This document shows positions 44,780 to 54,026 of a DNA stretch of 64,000 bases, piece by piece (within the stretch, counting starts at the first letter, position 1; each line of letters starts with the position of its first letter). The DNA comes from Microbacterium sp. Bi121 (GTDB lineage Bacteria > Actinomycetota > Actinomycetes > Actinomycetales > Microbacteriaceae): the NCBI RefSeq assembly GCF_918698005.1, contig NZ_CAKKLJ010000007.1, positions 144,714 through 208,713 of the forward strand, written 5' to 3'. The notes under the pieces were generated by a model. The model was given only the letters and a program-made list of their open reading frames with translations, was not told the DNA's origin and searched no databases. The position numbers were made by a program, and so were the translations under genes.

Positions 44780-45307
44780 TCAGCGCGCGAGCCGCTCCAC
44801 GATCTCCGTGACGAGCTCGTCCGGCGCGCGGTCGACCGTCACGTCGAACCCGGCCTCGTCGGCACCCAGGTCCTCGAGAGTGTCGAGCTGCGAGTCGAGC
44901 AGCGACGCCGGCATGAAGTGATCGGTCCGGGCCGACGCCCGCGACGTGAGCAGCTCACGCGATCCGGTCAGGTGGACGAACACCGCGTCGGGTGACACCG
45001 AGCGGATGCGGTCACGATACACGCGCCGCAGCGCGCTGCAGGCCATGACGAGCCCGGTGTCCGCCGCGGCGACGAATGCACCACCGACCGCGTCGAGCCA
45101 CGGCCAACGATCATCGTCGGTCAGCGGCGTCCCGGCGTTCATCTTCGCCCGGTTGGCGTCGGAATGCAGGCTGTCGGCATCCGCGAACGGCACGCCCAGC
45201 GTCTCGGCGAGGGCGATGCCGACGGTGGACTTGCCCGCCGCCGACACCCCCATGACGCAGATCAGCGGGGCGCTCTCGCCCACCAGTCGTGGCCTCTCAC
45301 CAATCAT
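44780..45307 (-). CDS. Gluconokinase (GntK family)
   Basis: Phosphorylates gluconate with ATP to 6-phosphogluconate. The 175-aa P-loop kinase has Walker A VMGVSAAGKSTVG near residue 20, the substrate block ADADSLHSDANRAKM, and DRWPWLDAVG, then CSALRRVYRDRIR near residue 95; all are typical of GntK. It overlaps the mannonate dehydratase gene by 11 nt. The start may be ATG 45307, or slightly inside at a GTG near residue 9. It is the last gene of the symporter-dehydratase-kinase operon. Its product is the substrate of the gnd enzyme at the right end of the window. Confidence 0.92.
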   Translation of the reverse strand: MIGERPRLVGESAPLICVMGVSAAGKSTVGIALAETLGVPFADADSLHSDANRAKMNAGTPLTDDDRWPWLDAVGGAFVAAADTGLVMACSALRRVYRDRIRSVSPDAVFVHLTGSRELLTSRASARTDHFMPASLLDSQLDTLEDLGADEAGFDVTVDRAPDELVTEIVERLAR

Positions 45308-46535
45308 GCACAGTTCCGTCAGCGAGACGGTTGTACGGCAGGTATGCCTGCTCGTACGGGTACTTGCCCGCCTCGTCCATGTTGAGCTCGACGCCGATAC
45401 CGGGGTTGTCGCCCGGGTGCAGCAGGCCGTCCTTCCACGTGAACGACTGCTCGAACACCTGGTCGGTCCTCGCGCCGTGCTGCATGTACTCCTGGATGCC
45501 GAAGTTGTGGATCGCGAGGCCCAGGTGCATCTGGGCGGCCATGCCGACCGGCGAGATATCGGTCGGGCCGTGGAAGCCTGACTTGACCTGGTAGATCGCC
45601 GCGTAATCCATGGTCTTCTTCAGCGGAGTGATGCCGCCCATGTGGGTGACGGCGCCGCGCATGTAGTCGATGAGCTGGTCGCGGATGAGGTCCTTGAAGT
45701 CCCAGATCGTGTTGAAGATCTCGCCGATCGCGAGCGGCTGGGTGGTGTGCTGACGGACGAGCTTCAGCGCCTCCTGGTTCTCGGCCGGGGTGCAGTCCTC
45801 GAGCCAGAAGAGGTCGTAGGGCTCGAGCGACTTGCCGAGCTTCGCGGCCTGCAGCGGCGTCATCCGGTGGTGGCCGTCGTGCAGTAGCGGCATCTCGGGG
45901 CCGAACTCGTTGCGGACAGCCTCGAAGACGCCGGGCAGATGACGGAGGTACGCGCGGGTGTCCCAGTCCTCCTGGACTGGCTTCGCTCCACGACGGGCGG
46001 GCTCGTGGTCGTAGCGGGCCTCGCCGCCGCCGGTGTCGGCCGCCTGCGACGCGATGCCGTAGATGGCCTTAAGTCCCGGCACGCCGGTCTGCACGCGGAT
46101 CGCGCGGTAGCCCTGCTCCTGGTGCGAGCGGATCGAGTCGAACAGCTCGGGAAGCTCTTTGCCCGACGCGTGGCCGTACGCGAGCAGACCGGAGCGCGAT
46201 GCGCCGCCGAGCAACTGGTACAGCGGCATTCCAGCCGCCTTGGCCTTGATATCCCACAGCGCCATGTCGACGGCGGCGATCGCAGCCATCGTGACTGGTC
46301 CACGGCGCCAGTACGCCGAGCGGTACAGGAACTGCCAGGTGTCCTCGATGCGCGAGGCATCCGAGCCGACCAGCAGCGGCACGACGTGCTCCTGCAGGTA
46401 CGCCACGACCGACAGTTCGCGTCCGTTCAACGTGGCGTCTCCGAGGCCGGTGAGGCCCTCGTTCGTCGTCAGCTTCAGGGTGACGAAGTTGCGATCGGGG
46501 CTGGTGACGATGACTTCGGCCTTGTCGATGATCAT
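45297..46535 (-). CDS. D-mannonate dehydratase (ManD/RspA-type, enolase superfamily)
   Basis: Dehydrates D-mannonate to 2-keto-3-deoxygluconate with Mg2+. The 412-aa enolase-superfamily protein has the ManD arrangement: Arg/Tyr of the 150-loop in RVQTGVPGL..YG, the first metal Asp and acid/base His in LLHDGHHRMTP, Glu in FWLEDCTPAENQE, Glu in AIGEIFNTIWD, and HGPTDISPVG near residue 320. It ends VHDW as ManD proteins do. Some ManD-like (RspA) members act poorly or on gluconate. The uronate isomerase and fructuronate-type reductase at 60.8-63.6 kb favour mannonate. It lies 41 bp after the symporter gene. Confidence 0.92.
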   Translation of the reverse strand: MIIDKAEVIVTSPDRNFVTLKLTTNEGLTGLGDATLNGRELSVVAYLQEHVVPLLVGSDASRIEDTWQFLYRSAYWRRGPVTMAAIAAVDMALWDIKAKAAGMPLYQLLGGASRSGLLAYGHASGKELPELFDSIRSHQEQGYRAIRVQTGVPGLKAIYGIASQAADTGGGEARYDHEPARRGAKPVQEDWDTRAYLRHLPGVFEAVRNEFGPEMPLLHDGHHRMTPLQAAKLGKSLEPYDLFWLEDCTPAENQEALKLVRQHTTQPLAIGEIFNTIWDFKDLIRDQLIDYMRGAVTHMGGITPLKKTMDYAAIYQVKSGFHGPTDISPVGMAAQMHLGLAIHNFGIQEYMQHGARTDQVFEQSFTWKDGLLHPGDNPGIGVELNMDEAGKYPYEQAYLPYNRLADGTVHDW

Positions 46536-46576
46536 GATGTTCCTTATGCGGAGTATTCGTACGGGATGGGTTGCGG

Positions 46577-48037
46577 TCAGTCGATCCGCACGTTGCCGCC
46601 GGCAGGGCGGTGCGACTGGAAGGATGCCGTCGACAGATCGGGGCTCATCGGGTCGTCGATGTGGTTGATCTTACGGCGCGCGGCGATCTCGGCGACGATC
46701 GCGCGGTGGCGCTCGTCGGTGAGCGGGTACCAGAACATGACCGCCATCGCCACGACTGAGCAGACGAGAGGGATGAGGCCGGCTCCGGCTCGGATGCCGA
46801 GCTCTGCCTGCGCCGTCTGCTCTGCCGCACCGGCGACGTACCCTCCCCAGGACAACGCGAACGCGGCGAGCGCGCCGCCGACCGCCTGGCCGGTCTTGCG
46901 GGTGAAGGAGAACAGCGCGTAGATGATGCCCTCGGAGCGCACGCCTGTCTTCCACTCGCCGTACTCGACGGTGTCGGCCTCGAGCGTCCACACGAGCATG
47001 TTGACGAGCACGATGCCGAGCTGCGCGAACAGAAGACCGGTGAACCCGAGCCACACCACGTCGGACGGGCTGAAGAACATGATCGCTCCGCCGATGGCCA
47101 TGATGATGCCGCCGGCGATGTAGCCCGATCGCTTGCCCCAGGTCCGGACGATCTTGGGCATGAAGGCGGCGAGCGCGAACGCCATGAGGATCTGCGCGCC
47201 CGAGACGACGGCGTACAGCGGCAGCGCGTGCAGCACGTCGCGCAGGTAGTACAGCTGCACGGTGCTCAGAGCCAGCATGCCGGTGAGGAAGATGAACGAG
47301 CTCACGCACAGCATCAGCAGCGGGCGGTTGCTCTTCAGCGTCGCGAAGCTCTGCTTCATGGTGACGTGCTGAACATCGCGGATGACCCGTTCCTTGGCGG
47401 TGAAAGCCGTGAACAGGTACAGCGCTGTTCCGACGACCACGAAGCCGAGCGTCATGAAGGTGAACAGCGCCTGGAGGTCGGCTCCGGGAACGATCAGCGG
47501 AGCGACGAAGATGCCGAGGCCGGCGCCGACGACCATGGCGCCGATCGACCGCGCGCTGGCGAGCTTCGCCCGCTCACCGGCATCCTGCGTCATCGCGCCG
47601 GCGAGCGAGCCGTACGGGATGTTGACGAGGCTGTACGCGAGGCCGAGCGCCGCATAGGTGAGGTACGCGTAGAGCAGCATTCCGCTCTCGCCGATCTGCG
47701 GCACGGAGAACGTGGCGACCGAGAGGAGGAGGAGCGGCACCGACCCGAACATGATGAAGGGCCGGAACTTTCCGAACCGCTTCGTGTAGGTCTTGTCGAC
47801 GATGCGGCCGGCGAAGATGTCCGCGAAGGCGTCGAACACGCGCACCACGAGCAGCAGCGTTCCGGCCGCGGCGGCCGAGATGCCTGCCACGTCGGTGTAG
47901 TACACCAGGAGGAACATCGTCGCCGTCGTGAACGCGAGGTTGTTCGCCGCGTCGCCTGCGCCGTACCCGATGACGCTCAGCTTGCTGAGCCGATCGGAGT
48001 CCTTCACCTGGACCACCGTCGTGTGTGAATGAGGCAT
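46577..48037 (-). CDS. Glycoside-pentoside-hexuronide (GPH) family sugar:cation symporter
   Basis: A 486-aa, twelve-helix MFS/GPH transporter that imports glycosides or hexuronates with Na+ or H+. Family hallmarks: KLSVIGYGAGDAANNLAF near the N-terminus, the conserved DAFADIFAGRIVDKT and FGKFRPFIMFG near residues 65-90, and YIPYGSLAG-like NIPYGSLAGAMTQD near residue 135. Start ATG 48037 follows GAAGGAAGG. It is the first gene of the operon with manD and gluconokinase. Two LacI-type operators at 48122-48137 and 48189-48204 lie upstream, between it and the divergent isomerase gene. Confidence 0.93.
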   Translation of the reverse strand: MPHSHTTVVQVKDSDRLSKLSVIGYGAGDAANNLAFTTATMFLLVYYTDVAGISAAAAGTLLLVVRVFDAFADIFAGRIVDKTYTKRFGKFRPFIMFGSVPLLLLSVATFSVPQIGESGMLLYAYLTYAALGLAYSLVNIPYGSLAGAMTQDAGERAKLASARSIGAMVVGAGLGIFVAPLIVPGADLQALFTFMTLGFVVVGTALYLFTAFTAKERVIRDVQHVTMKQSFATLKSNRPLLMLCVSSFIFLTGMLALSTVQLYYLRDVLHALPLYAVVSGAQILMAFALAAFMPKIVRTWGKRSGYIAGGIIMAIGGAIMFFSPSDVVWLGFTGLLFAQLGIVLVNMLVWTLEADTVEYGEWKTGVRSEGIIYALFSFTRKTGQAVGGALAAFALSWGGYVAGAAEQTAQAELGIRAGAGLIPLVCSVVAMAVMFWYPLTDERHRAIVAEIAARRKINHIDDPMSPDLSTASFQSHRPAGGNVRID

Positions 48038-48121
48038 GAGACCTTCCTTCGCTTCTTCGCGGGCTGCACCCTTGCGCATCTCACTGGCCGATGAACACAG
48101 TAAATCACGTCGGCAACATTT

Positions 48122-48137
48122 TGGCAAGCGATTGCCA
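48122..48137. promoter_or_regulatory. LacI-type operator, uronate regulon site 1
   Basis: TGGCAAGCGATTGCCA, a palindrome with one mismatched pair, matches the consensus of the other five sites. It lies 84 bp before the symporter start. Confidence 0.75.
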
Positions 48138-48188
48138 TCCTGTGAATGACCTGATGGTGAGCAGTTCGGTATCGTCGACGCCAACAGA

Positions 48189-48204
48189 AAGCAACCGATT
48201 GCCA
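48189..48204. promoter_or_regulatory. LacI-type operator, uronate regulon site 2
   Basis: AAGCAACCGATTGCCA shares 13 of 16 positions with site 1 and is nearer the isomerase gene at 48291. Confidence 0.7.
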
Positions 48205-48290
48205 ACAGCTGTACGGCGTGTCAGACTGAGGTCAGATCACACCAACACCCACGCGGCCGATGAAGGCCGGTTCCAACGAAGGAGAACAAG

Positions 48291-49148
48291 GTGACGAAGA
48301 TCGGCGTCCAAGCCATGATGCTCAAGGACAGCTTCACCGAGGTCGGCGCGTTCGAGACGCTCAAGAAGATCACCGACATCGGGTACCACGCCGTCGAGAT
48401 CTCGCAGATCCCGATGACCGAGGCCAATGTCACCGAACTCGAACGGTCGCGCGACGAGCTCGGCATGGACATCGCCTCGCTCTCGACCGGCCTCCGCTCC
48501 ATCGGCATGCCGATGGACACACTGACGGAGGACTACGACAAGATCGTCGCCGACTGCAAGCGTCTGGACACCACCATGGTGCGCATCGGGATGCTGCCGT
48601 TCGACTCCATGGCATCGCTCGAGAAGGTGCTCGCGTTCGCCGATGAGACCAACGAGTACGCCAAGCGACTCGCCGACGACGGCATCCGCCTGTACTACCA
48701 CAACCATCACATCGAGTTCGCGAAGTACGACGGCAAGCTGCTGCTCGACATCATCGCCGAGCGCGCGCCGCAGGTCGGCCTCGAGCTCGACGTGCACTGG
48801 ATCCAGCGCGGTGGCAAGGACCCTGTGGCGACGATCCGCAAGTACCGTGATCGGGTCGCGATGATCCATCTCAAGGACTACCGCATCGGTCAGATGCCCG
48901 ACGACGCGTTCACGTCGCTGGAGAAGGGCGACTTCGCGGCCTTCATGAGCGCGTTCACCGGCGTCGTGCAGTTCGCCGAGGTCGGCGAGGGGAACCTCGA
49001 GTTCGGCGAGATCATCGACGAGGCCGTCGCCAGCGACGCCGAGTACCTGCTCGTCGAGCAGGACGACCTGTACGGTCGCGACGTGTTCGACTGCCTGCAG
49101 ACCTCCTACGACAACCTGGTGGCGCTGGGGCGCAGCGACCTGTTCTGA
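48291..49148 (+). CDS. Sugar phosphate isomerase/epimerase-like TIM-barrel protein
   Basis: A 285-aa xylose-isomerase-like barrel with the full metal set: Glu in YYHNHHIEF near residue 140, Asp in LELDVHWIQRGG near residue 170, His in MIHLKDYRIG near residue 200, and Glu in YLLVEQDDLYG near residue 250. IolE/IolH-like members isomerise keto-sugars or cyclitols, and others hydrolyse or epimerise 3-keto-glycosides. Start is GTG 48291 with GAAGGAG about 9 nt upstream. It is divergent from the symporter and shares the two LacI operators, so it belongs to the island regulon. It ends in a 22-bp-stem terminator. Confidence 0.88.
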   Translation: MTKIGVQAMMLKDSFTEVGAFETLKKITDIGYHAVEISQIPMTEANVTELERSRDELGMDIASLSTGLRSIGMPMDTLTEDYDKIVADCKRLDTTMVRIGMLPFDSMASLEKVLAFADETNEYAKRLADDGIRLYYHNHHIEFAKYDGKLLLDIIAERAPQVGLELDVHWIQRGGKDPVATIRKYRDRVAMIHLKDYRIGQMPDDAFTSLEKGDFAAFMSAFTGVVQFAEVGEGNLEFGEIIDEAVASDAEYLLVEQDDLYGRDVFDCLQTSYDNLVALGRSDLF

Positions 49149-49160
49149 GAACGCTCGCCG

Positions 49161-49206
49161 ATACGAAGAAGGGGTGGTGCCGTTCGGCACCACCCCTTCT
49201 TCGTAT
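49161..49206. terminator. Very strong bidirectional terminator
   Basis: Perfect 22-bp arms (49161-49182 and 49185-49206, inner part GGGGTGGTGCCG) surround TT. It lies between the convergent isomerase and LacI genes, 8 bp from the LacI stop. Confidence 0.92.
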
Positions 49207-49214
49207 ACCAACTT

Positions 49215-50264
49215 CTAGGCTTCTCGCGCCGGACCTGTCGAGCCGCGGATGATCAGCTCGGTCTCGAGCTCCTGCTCCGGGATCGGTGCACCGGCCGACC
49301 CCGGGGCGGCTCCGATCAGTTCCAGCGCCCGGGTGACCGCGATCTCGCCGGCCTCCGCGAGAGGCGAGCGGACGGTCGTGAGCGGAGGCGTCGTGAAGTC
49401 GGAGCCGAAGCTGTCATCGAACCCGATGATGCTGAACCGGCCGGGCACCGCGATGTCCTGTGCACCGGCCGCACGCAGCAGGCCGATCGCCATGATGTCG
49501 TTGAAGGCGACGACCGCCGTCGCCTGCGAGGCGATGACACGCGACAGCGTGGCCTGCCCCCCGTCGAGCGTCGGCTGGTTGGGGCCGATCGACGTGATCG
49601 TCATGCCGCGCTCCGCCGCGCCCTTCTGGAGTGCTTCCCACCTTCGCGTGCTGATCCAGGACCCCGCTGGTCCGGCGAGGAACAGAACGGACTCGTGCCC
49701 GAGCAGTTTGAGGTGCGCCAAGGCCTGGTCGACGCCCGGCTCGAGATTCGGCATGACGCACGCCACGCCCTCGATCAGCCGGTTCAGCGCCACGAGCGGC
49801 TTCGCCTCCGCGAGCGCCACGATCTGCGAATCGGCCAGACGCGAGGTCCCCAGGATCAGAGCATCGACGGCGGGCTGGATGCGTTCGGCCGATTTCGCCT
49901 CGACCTCGCCCGACTCCTGCGATTCCGTGATGACCAGCGTGTAGCCGTTCGCCGTGGCGGCCTTCTCCGCGCCTCGGACGATTCCGAAGATCACCGGGTT
50001 GGTGATGTCCGCGATCAGCAGTCCGAGTGTGTTCGTGCGCCCCGTCGGCAGAGCGCGCGCCATCGGATTGAGTCGGTACTTGAGCTCTTTCGCGGCCGCG
50101 TGGATCTTCGCCTCGGTCTTGACGTTGATGCGCCCCGGTTGGCTCAGCGCGCGCGAGACCGTCGAGGGGTTCACTCCCGCGAGTTTCGCGACGTCATAGA
50201 TCGTCGGCGCGGACCCTGCGCGCTTCCTGCGCACCGGCGCGGTGTCTGCATTGTCAGCTGCCAC
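49215..50264 (-). CDS. LacI-family transcriptional regulator of the uronate/glycoside island
   Basis: A 349-aa repressor with HTH at about residues 21-42 (TIYDVAKLAGVNPSTVSRAL), hinge NPMARALPTGRTNTLG, and a sugar-binding-protein-like sensor domain (LIADITNPVIFGIVRGAEKA, VVAFNDIMAIGLLRAAG, IGFDDSFGSDFTTPPLTT). It sits in the middle of the island and is the only regulator there, so it is the natural reader of the six TGGCAACCGATTGCCA sites. Start GTG 50264 has GGAG 7 nt upstream. The inducer may be a uronate or keto-sugar intermediate. It follows dppF by 59 bp with a hairpin between, so it may have its own promoter. Confidence 0.93.
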   Translation of the reverse strand: MAADNADTAPVRRKRAGSAPTIYDVAKLAGVNPSTVSRALSQPGRINVKTEAKIHAAAKELKYRLNPMARALPTGRTNTLGLLIADITNPVIFGIVRGAEKAATANGYTLVITESQESGEVEAKSAERIQPAVDALILGTSRLADSQIVALAEAKPLVALNRLIEGVACVMPNLEPGVDQALAHLKLLGHESVLFLAGPAGSWISTRRWEALQKGAAERGMTITSIGPNQPTLDGGQATLSRVIASQATAVVAFNDIMAIGLLRAAGAQDIAVPGRFSIIGFDDSFGSDFTTPPLTTVRSPLAEAGEIAVTRALELIGAAPGSAGAPIPEQELETELIIRGSTGPAREA

Positions 50265-50290
50265 GCTGGTGCTCCTTCCTGTACAGGGAA

Positions 50291-50317
50291 GTCTCGGGGA
50301 GAGCGGTCCCCTGAGAC
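50291..50317 (-). terminator. Hairpin between the ABC ATPase gene and the LacI gene
   Basis: GTCTC-GGGGA and TCCCC-(T)-GAGAC form a stem with one bulge and a 6-nt loop. It probably limits read-through from the importer operon into the regulator gene. Confidence 0.5.
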
Positions 50318-50323
50318 CTCGAT

Positions 50324-51232
50324 CTACCGTAATACACTGCGAACGGTGCCAGTCGGGGCCTCCGTCGGGTGGTAGGCGCTCTGGCCCGCCATCTCGGCGG
50401 CGAGGCGACGCCGGTCCTGCCGACGCTTCTGCTGCCGGTCGGGATCGGGCACAGGAGCGGCGAGCAGCAGCTTCTGCGTGTACGGATGCTGCGGATCCGT
50501 CGTGACCTGGGCGGCTTCGCCCTGTTCGACGATCTCGCCCCGGTACATCACCGCGACGCGGTGACTGATGTGACGCACGACGTCGAGGTCGTGCGAGATG
50601 AACAGGTACGACACCCCGGTGTCGCGCTGGATCTGCAGGGACAGGTCGAGCACGGTCGCCTGCGTCGTCAGGTCGAGCGCCGAGACCGGCTCATCGCAGA
50701 CGATGAGCTTCGGCGAGAGCGCGAGCGCACGGGCGATCGCCACACGCTGACGCTGACCGCCGGAGAACTCCCGGGGCTGACGATGCAGCGCGTCGCTGGG
50801 CAGGTTCACCTGGTCGAGCAGCTCCTTGACCCGCTTGCGCGATTCGGCCTTGCCGATGCCCTGGATGCCGAGCGGCTCGGCGAGGATGTCGCCGATCTCC
50901 ATGGCGGGATTCAGGGACGTGTACGGATCCTGGAACACCACCTGCAGGTCGCGGCTCAGCTTCTGCCGCTGCTTGCGCGAGGCATGACTGATGTCCTTGC
51001 CCTCGAACGTGATCGAGCCGGCCGTCACCGGCGCGAGTCCGAGCACAGCGCGTCCGAGCGTCGTCTTGCCCGAGCCGGACTCCCCCACGAGCCCCAGGGT
51101 CTCCCCCGCACCGATCTCGATCGAGATGTCGGTGAGCGCGCGGAACGGCCGGGCGCGGAAACCCTTGCCCTGGTACTCGACGACGAGGTTGTCGACATCG
51201 AGCAGTGCGCGGGCGTCTGTCGAAGCAGTCAT
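50324..51232 (-). CDS. Peptide/oligosaccharide-type ABC transporter ATP-binding protein (DppF-like)
   Basis: Second ATPase (302 aa) of the family-5 importer. Motifs: Walker A LVGESGSGKTTLGR near residue 50, Q-loop VVFQDPYTSLNP, signature FSGGQRQRVAIARALAL, Walker B LIVCDEPVSALD, and the oligopeptide C-terminal box MYRGEIVEQGEAAQV with QHPYTQKLL. The C-terminal tail is basic (QQKRRQDRRRLAAEM). Start ATG 51232 overlaps the preceding stop by 4 nt. It is the last gene of the four-gene importer operon. Context points to glycoside import instead of peptides. Confidence 0.9.
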   Translation of the reverse strand: MTASTDARALLDVDNLVVEYQGKGFRARPFRALTDISIEIGAGETLGLVGESGSGKTTLGRAVLGLAPVTAGSITFEGKDISHASRKQRQKLSRDLQVVFQDPYTSLNPAMEIGDILAEPLGIQGIGKAESRKRVKELLDQVNLPSDALHRQPREFSGGQRQRVAIARALALSPKLIVCDEPVSALDLTTQATVLDLSLQIQRDTGVSYLFISHDLDVVRHISHRVAVMYRGEIVEQGEAAQVTTDPQHPYTQKLLLAAPVPDPDRQQKRRQDRRRLAAEMAGQSAYHPTEAPTGTVRSVLR

Positions 51233-53019
51233 GACTGCGAGCCTCCTTCTGCGGTCACGAGCATCTTCATGGGCTCCTTGCCCTCGAGCATCGAGGACAA
51301 CAGCCTGATCGTGTACGGATCCTTCGGATTGCGCAGCACCTCGCGCACCTCGCCGCTCTCGACGAGCCGACCGTTCTGCATCACGACCACGCGGTCGCAC
51401 AGGTCGGCGACGACGCCGAAGTTGTGCGTCACGAGGATCACGCCGACACCCAGACGCACCTGCAGGTCGCGGATGAGGTCGAGCACCTCGGCCTGAACCG
51501 TGACATCGAGCGCGGTGGTCGGCTCGTCGGCGATGATGAGGTCGGGTTCGCAGCTGATGGCGCCGGCGATCAGGACGCGCTGTGCCATACCGCCCGAGAC
51601 CTCGTGCGGATACGCGGCGAATGTGCGGTCGGGGTTCACGATGCCGACATCGGCCAGCAGCTTCAGCGCCCGCCCCCTCGCCTCCGACCTGCTGATGCCC
51701 AGCACCCGCATCATCGGCGCCACGAGCTGTGAGCCGATCGTGTAGGCCGGGTCGAGGTTCGACATCGGCTCCTGCGGAATGTACGAGATGCGCGTGCCGC
51801 GCAGCTTCGACAGCCGCGACTGGTTGACGGTCTCGTCGCCGGGAGCGACGGTGTACTCGCCGTCGAATTTGATCGCACCCGACACGATGCGCGCCTCCGG
51901 CGGGAGCAGCCCCAGGATCGAGAACGCGGTCTGCGACTTGCCCGAGCCGGACTCGCCGACGATGCCGAGCACCTCACCCCGAGCGACCGTGAATGAGACG
52001 TCGCGCACGACCTCCTTGACGACCCCTTCGGCCTGCGGGTAGCCGACGGCCAGGTTCGAGACCGATACGAGGTGGTCGCCTTCCGGCTCCACGATCTCGG
52101 TCTTGCGCGGTGCGACCGGCCTGGCCCCCTTGGTCGCCTTGACCTTCTCGCGGTCCTCGAGCGCATCGCGCACGGCGTTGCCGAGCAGCACGAGCGCACC
52201 GATGGCGAGCCCCATGGCGACCGCCGGCCAGACCAGCAGCAACGGGTTGAGGTAGACGTTCTTGAACCCCTCGGCGAGCATGACGCCCCAGGTGGCGACG
52301 GCGGGGTCGCCGAGACCGAGGAACTCGAGTCCGGATTGAACGGTGATCGCCACACCGCAGACGATCGCCGTCTGGATGATGATCGGCGCCCGAACCACCG
52401 AGAAGATGTGGCGGGAGATGATGCGGCTGTCGCTCAGGCCGGAGACGCGCGCCGCGTCGACGTACAGCTCGTTGCGGACCGACTGCACCGCGGTGCGGGT
52501 CAAGCGGAAATAGCCGGGGCTGATGAGGATGCCGAACGCGATCATCGAGATCCACACCGAGGGCCCGAACGCCGCACGGATCGTCAGCAGCAGGATGATG
52601 CCCGGGATGGCCATGAGGACGTTGACGACCCAGTTCGACATCGAGTCGAACAGACCGGCGTAGTACCCGGCGATGAGTCCGGACGGCAGACCGAGCACGA
52701 TCGCGACCACCGCGCACAGCAGTGCGGACAGCAACGTCGTCTGGGTGCCGAGCACGAGGCGGCTGAAAGTGTCGCGACCGGCGCTGTCCGTGCCCAGCAG
52801 GTTCACCGAATCGGGAGACGACAGCGTCTTGGAGATGTTGGCGAAGTTCGCATCGAACGGCGCGATCAGCTGCGCGAAGACCGCGACGAGCACGAGGACG
52901 GCGAGCACGATCAGCGCGGTGAGCCCCATGGGGTTGCGGATGATGCGTTTGAAGACGTGCGTGCGGGCGATGGTCGCCTGCGACGCCTTCACCTCGACGA
53001 CGGGGACAGGTTCGCTCAT
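51229..53019 (-). CDS. Fused ABC permease and ATP-binding protein (DppC-DppD type)
   Basis: A 596-aa fusion. Residues 1-285 are the DppC-like permease: helices from NPMGLTALIVLAVLVLVAVF, the DSAGRDTFSRLVLG box and the coupling loop RVSGLSDSRIISRHI. Residues 320-596 are the DppD-like ATPase: Walker A IVGESGSGKSQTA, Q-loop YIPQEPMSNLDP, signature VSGGMAQRVLIAGAI, Walker B LIIADEPTTALD. Such fusions occur in other actinobacterial family-5 importers. ATG 53019 overlaps the permease stop by 4 nt (ATGA). A single chain provides one permease and one ATPase half; DppB and DppF supply the others. Confidence 0.92.
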   Translation of the reverse strand: MSEPVPVVEVKASQATIARTHVFKRIIRNPMGLTALIVLAVLVLVAVFAQLIAPFDANFANISKTLSSPDSVNLLGTDSAGRDTFSRLVLGTQTTLLSALLCAVVAIVLGLPSGLIAGYYAGLFDSMSNWVVNVLMAIPGIILLLTIRAAFGPSVWISMIAFGILISPGYFRLTRTAVQSVRNELYVDAARVSGLSDSRIISRHIFSVVRAPIIIQTAIVCGVAITVQSGLEFLGLGDPAVATWGVMLAEGFKNVYLNPLLLVWPAVAMGLAIGALVLLGNAVRDALEDREKVKATKGARPVAPRKTEIVEPEGDHLVSVSNLAVGYPQAEGVVKEVVRDVSFTVARGEVLGIVGESGSGKSQTAFSILGLLPPEARIVSGAIKFDGEYTVAPGDETVNQSRLSKLRGTRISYIPQEPMSNLDPAYTIGSQLVAPMMRVLGISRSEARGRALKLLADVGIVNPDRTFAAYPHEVSGGMAQRVLIAGAISCEPDLIIADEPTTALDVTVQAEVLDLIRDLQVRLGVGVILVTHNFGVVADLCDRVVVMQNGRLVESGEVREVLRNPKDPYTIRLLSSMLEGKEPMKMLVTAEGGSQS

Positions 53020-53957
53020 GAGACACGCACCTTCGGATTGAGCCATCCGTTCGCGAGATCCACGAGCAGGTTGACGATGATGACGATGATGACGGTGTAC
53101 ATGACGACACCCATGACCAGGGGCGTGTCGCCCAGGGTGGTCGACTGCACCGCGAGTGCGCCCATGCCGGGCAGCGCGAAGATCTGCTCGATGATGACGA
53201 CGCCGCCGAGCATTCCGATGAAGCGGAGACTCAGGACGGTGAGCCCGGCCGGCGCGGCACTGCGCAGGACGTGCTTGAACAGGATGACCGGCTCGGGGAT
53301 GCCGCGGCTACGGAGTGTTCGGACGTAGTCCTTCTCGAGCTGCGCGATCACGGCACTGCGGATCTGCTGCGCGCTGCTGGTGAGCCCGTTGACGACGATC
53401 GCGATCACCGGCAGGGTCAGCGAGGCGATCCAGGCGGCGTCGAGGAGACCGGGTTGGATGCTGCTTGTCGCGGGGAACCATCCGAGCTGGATCGCGAAGA
53501 CGGTGACGAGGATGATCGCGAGCACGAACTCGGGGATCGCCTCGCCGATGACGGCTCCGATCTGCACGACGCGGTCGATCCAGCCGCGCTGCACTGCGGC
53601 GGCCACACCGATGAGCGTGGCGATGATCGCGATGCCGATGATGGAGACGATGACGAGTGTCAGGGTGACCGGCAGTCGCAGCATGAGCGACTGGGCGACG
53701 GGCTGACTCGTGATCCAGGAGGTGCCGAGGTCGCCGGTTATCGCGTGACCCGCCCACTGGAAGAACCGGACGAACAGCGGCTGGTCGAGACCGAGCTCGT
53801 GCTCCTTCGCGACGATCTGATCCTGAGTGGCGAATTCGCCGAGGATGTTGCGCGCGATGTTCGAGCTCGAGAAGTAGAGGAGGAAGAAGGTCGCCACCGA
53901 GATGGCGACCAACACGGTGACGCCCGCCAAGAGGCGTTTGAGGATGAAGGTCAGCAT
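53016..53957 (-). CDS. Peptide/oligosaccharide-type ABC transporter permease (DppB-like)
   Basis: First permease subunit (313 aa) with six helices. It has the DppB start LTFILKRLLAGVTVLVAIS, the outer loop before LGLDQPLFVRFFQWAGHAI, GDLGTSWITSQPVAQ near residue 75, and the coupling loop YVRTLRSRGIPEPVILFKH near residue 205. Start ATG 53957 is chosen; the longer frame to 54023 begins within the gap after the receptor gene. It follows the receptor by 69 bp and overlaps the fused permease/ATPase gene by 4 nt. Confidence 0.93.
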   Translation of the reverse strand: MLTFILKRLLAGVTVLVAISVATFFLLYFSSSNIARNILGEFATQDQIVAKEHELGLDQPLFVRFFQWAGHAITGDLGTSWITSQPVAQSLMLRLPVTLTLVIVSIIGIAIIATLIGVAAAVQRGWIDRVVQIGAVIGEAIPEFVLAIILVTVFAIQLGWFPATSSIQPGLLDAAWIASLTLPVIAIVVNGLTSSAQQIRSAVIAQLEKDYVRTLRSRGIPEPVILFKHVLRSAAPAGLTVLSLRFIGMLGGVVIIEQIFALPGMGALAVQSTTLGDTPLVMGVVMYTVIIVIIVNLLVDLANGWLNPKVRVS

Positions 53958-54026
53958 GGTGTCATTTCGATCCGTTGATTGATCCGGGATCGTGGGGGGA
54001 GGCGTCTGCCTCCCCCCACTCATCCG

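Noticed and set aside
51229..53019. Frameshift or assembly error fusing permease and ATPase genes
   Set aside because: Fused permease/ATPase proteins are a known arrangement in actinobacterial family-5 importers and both domains are complete.
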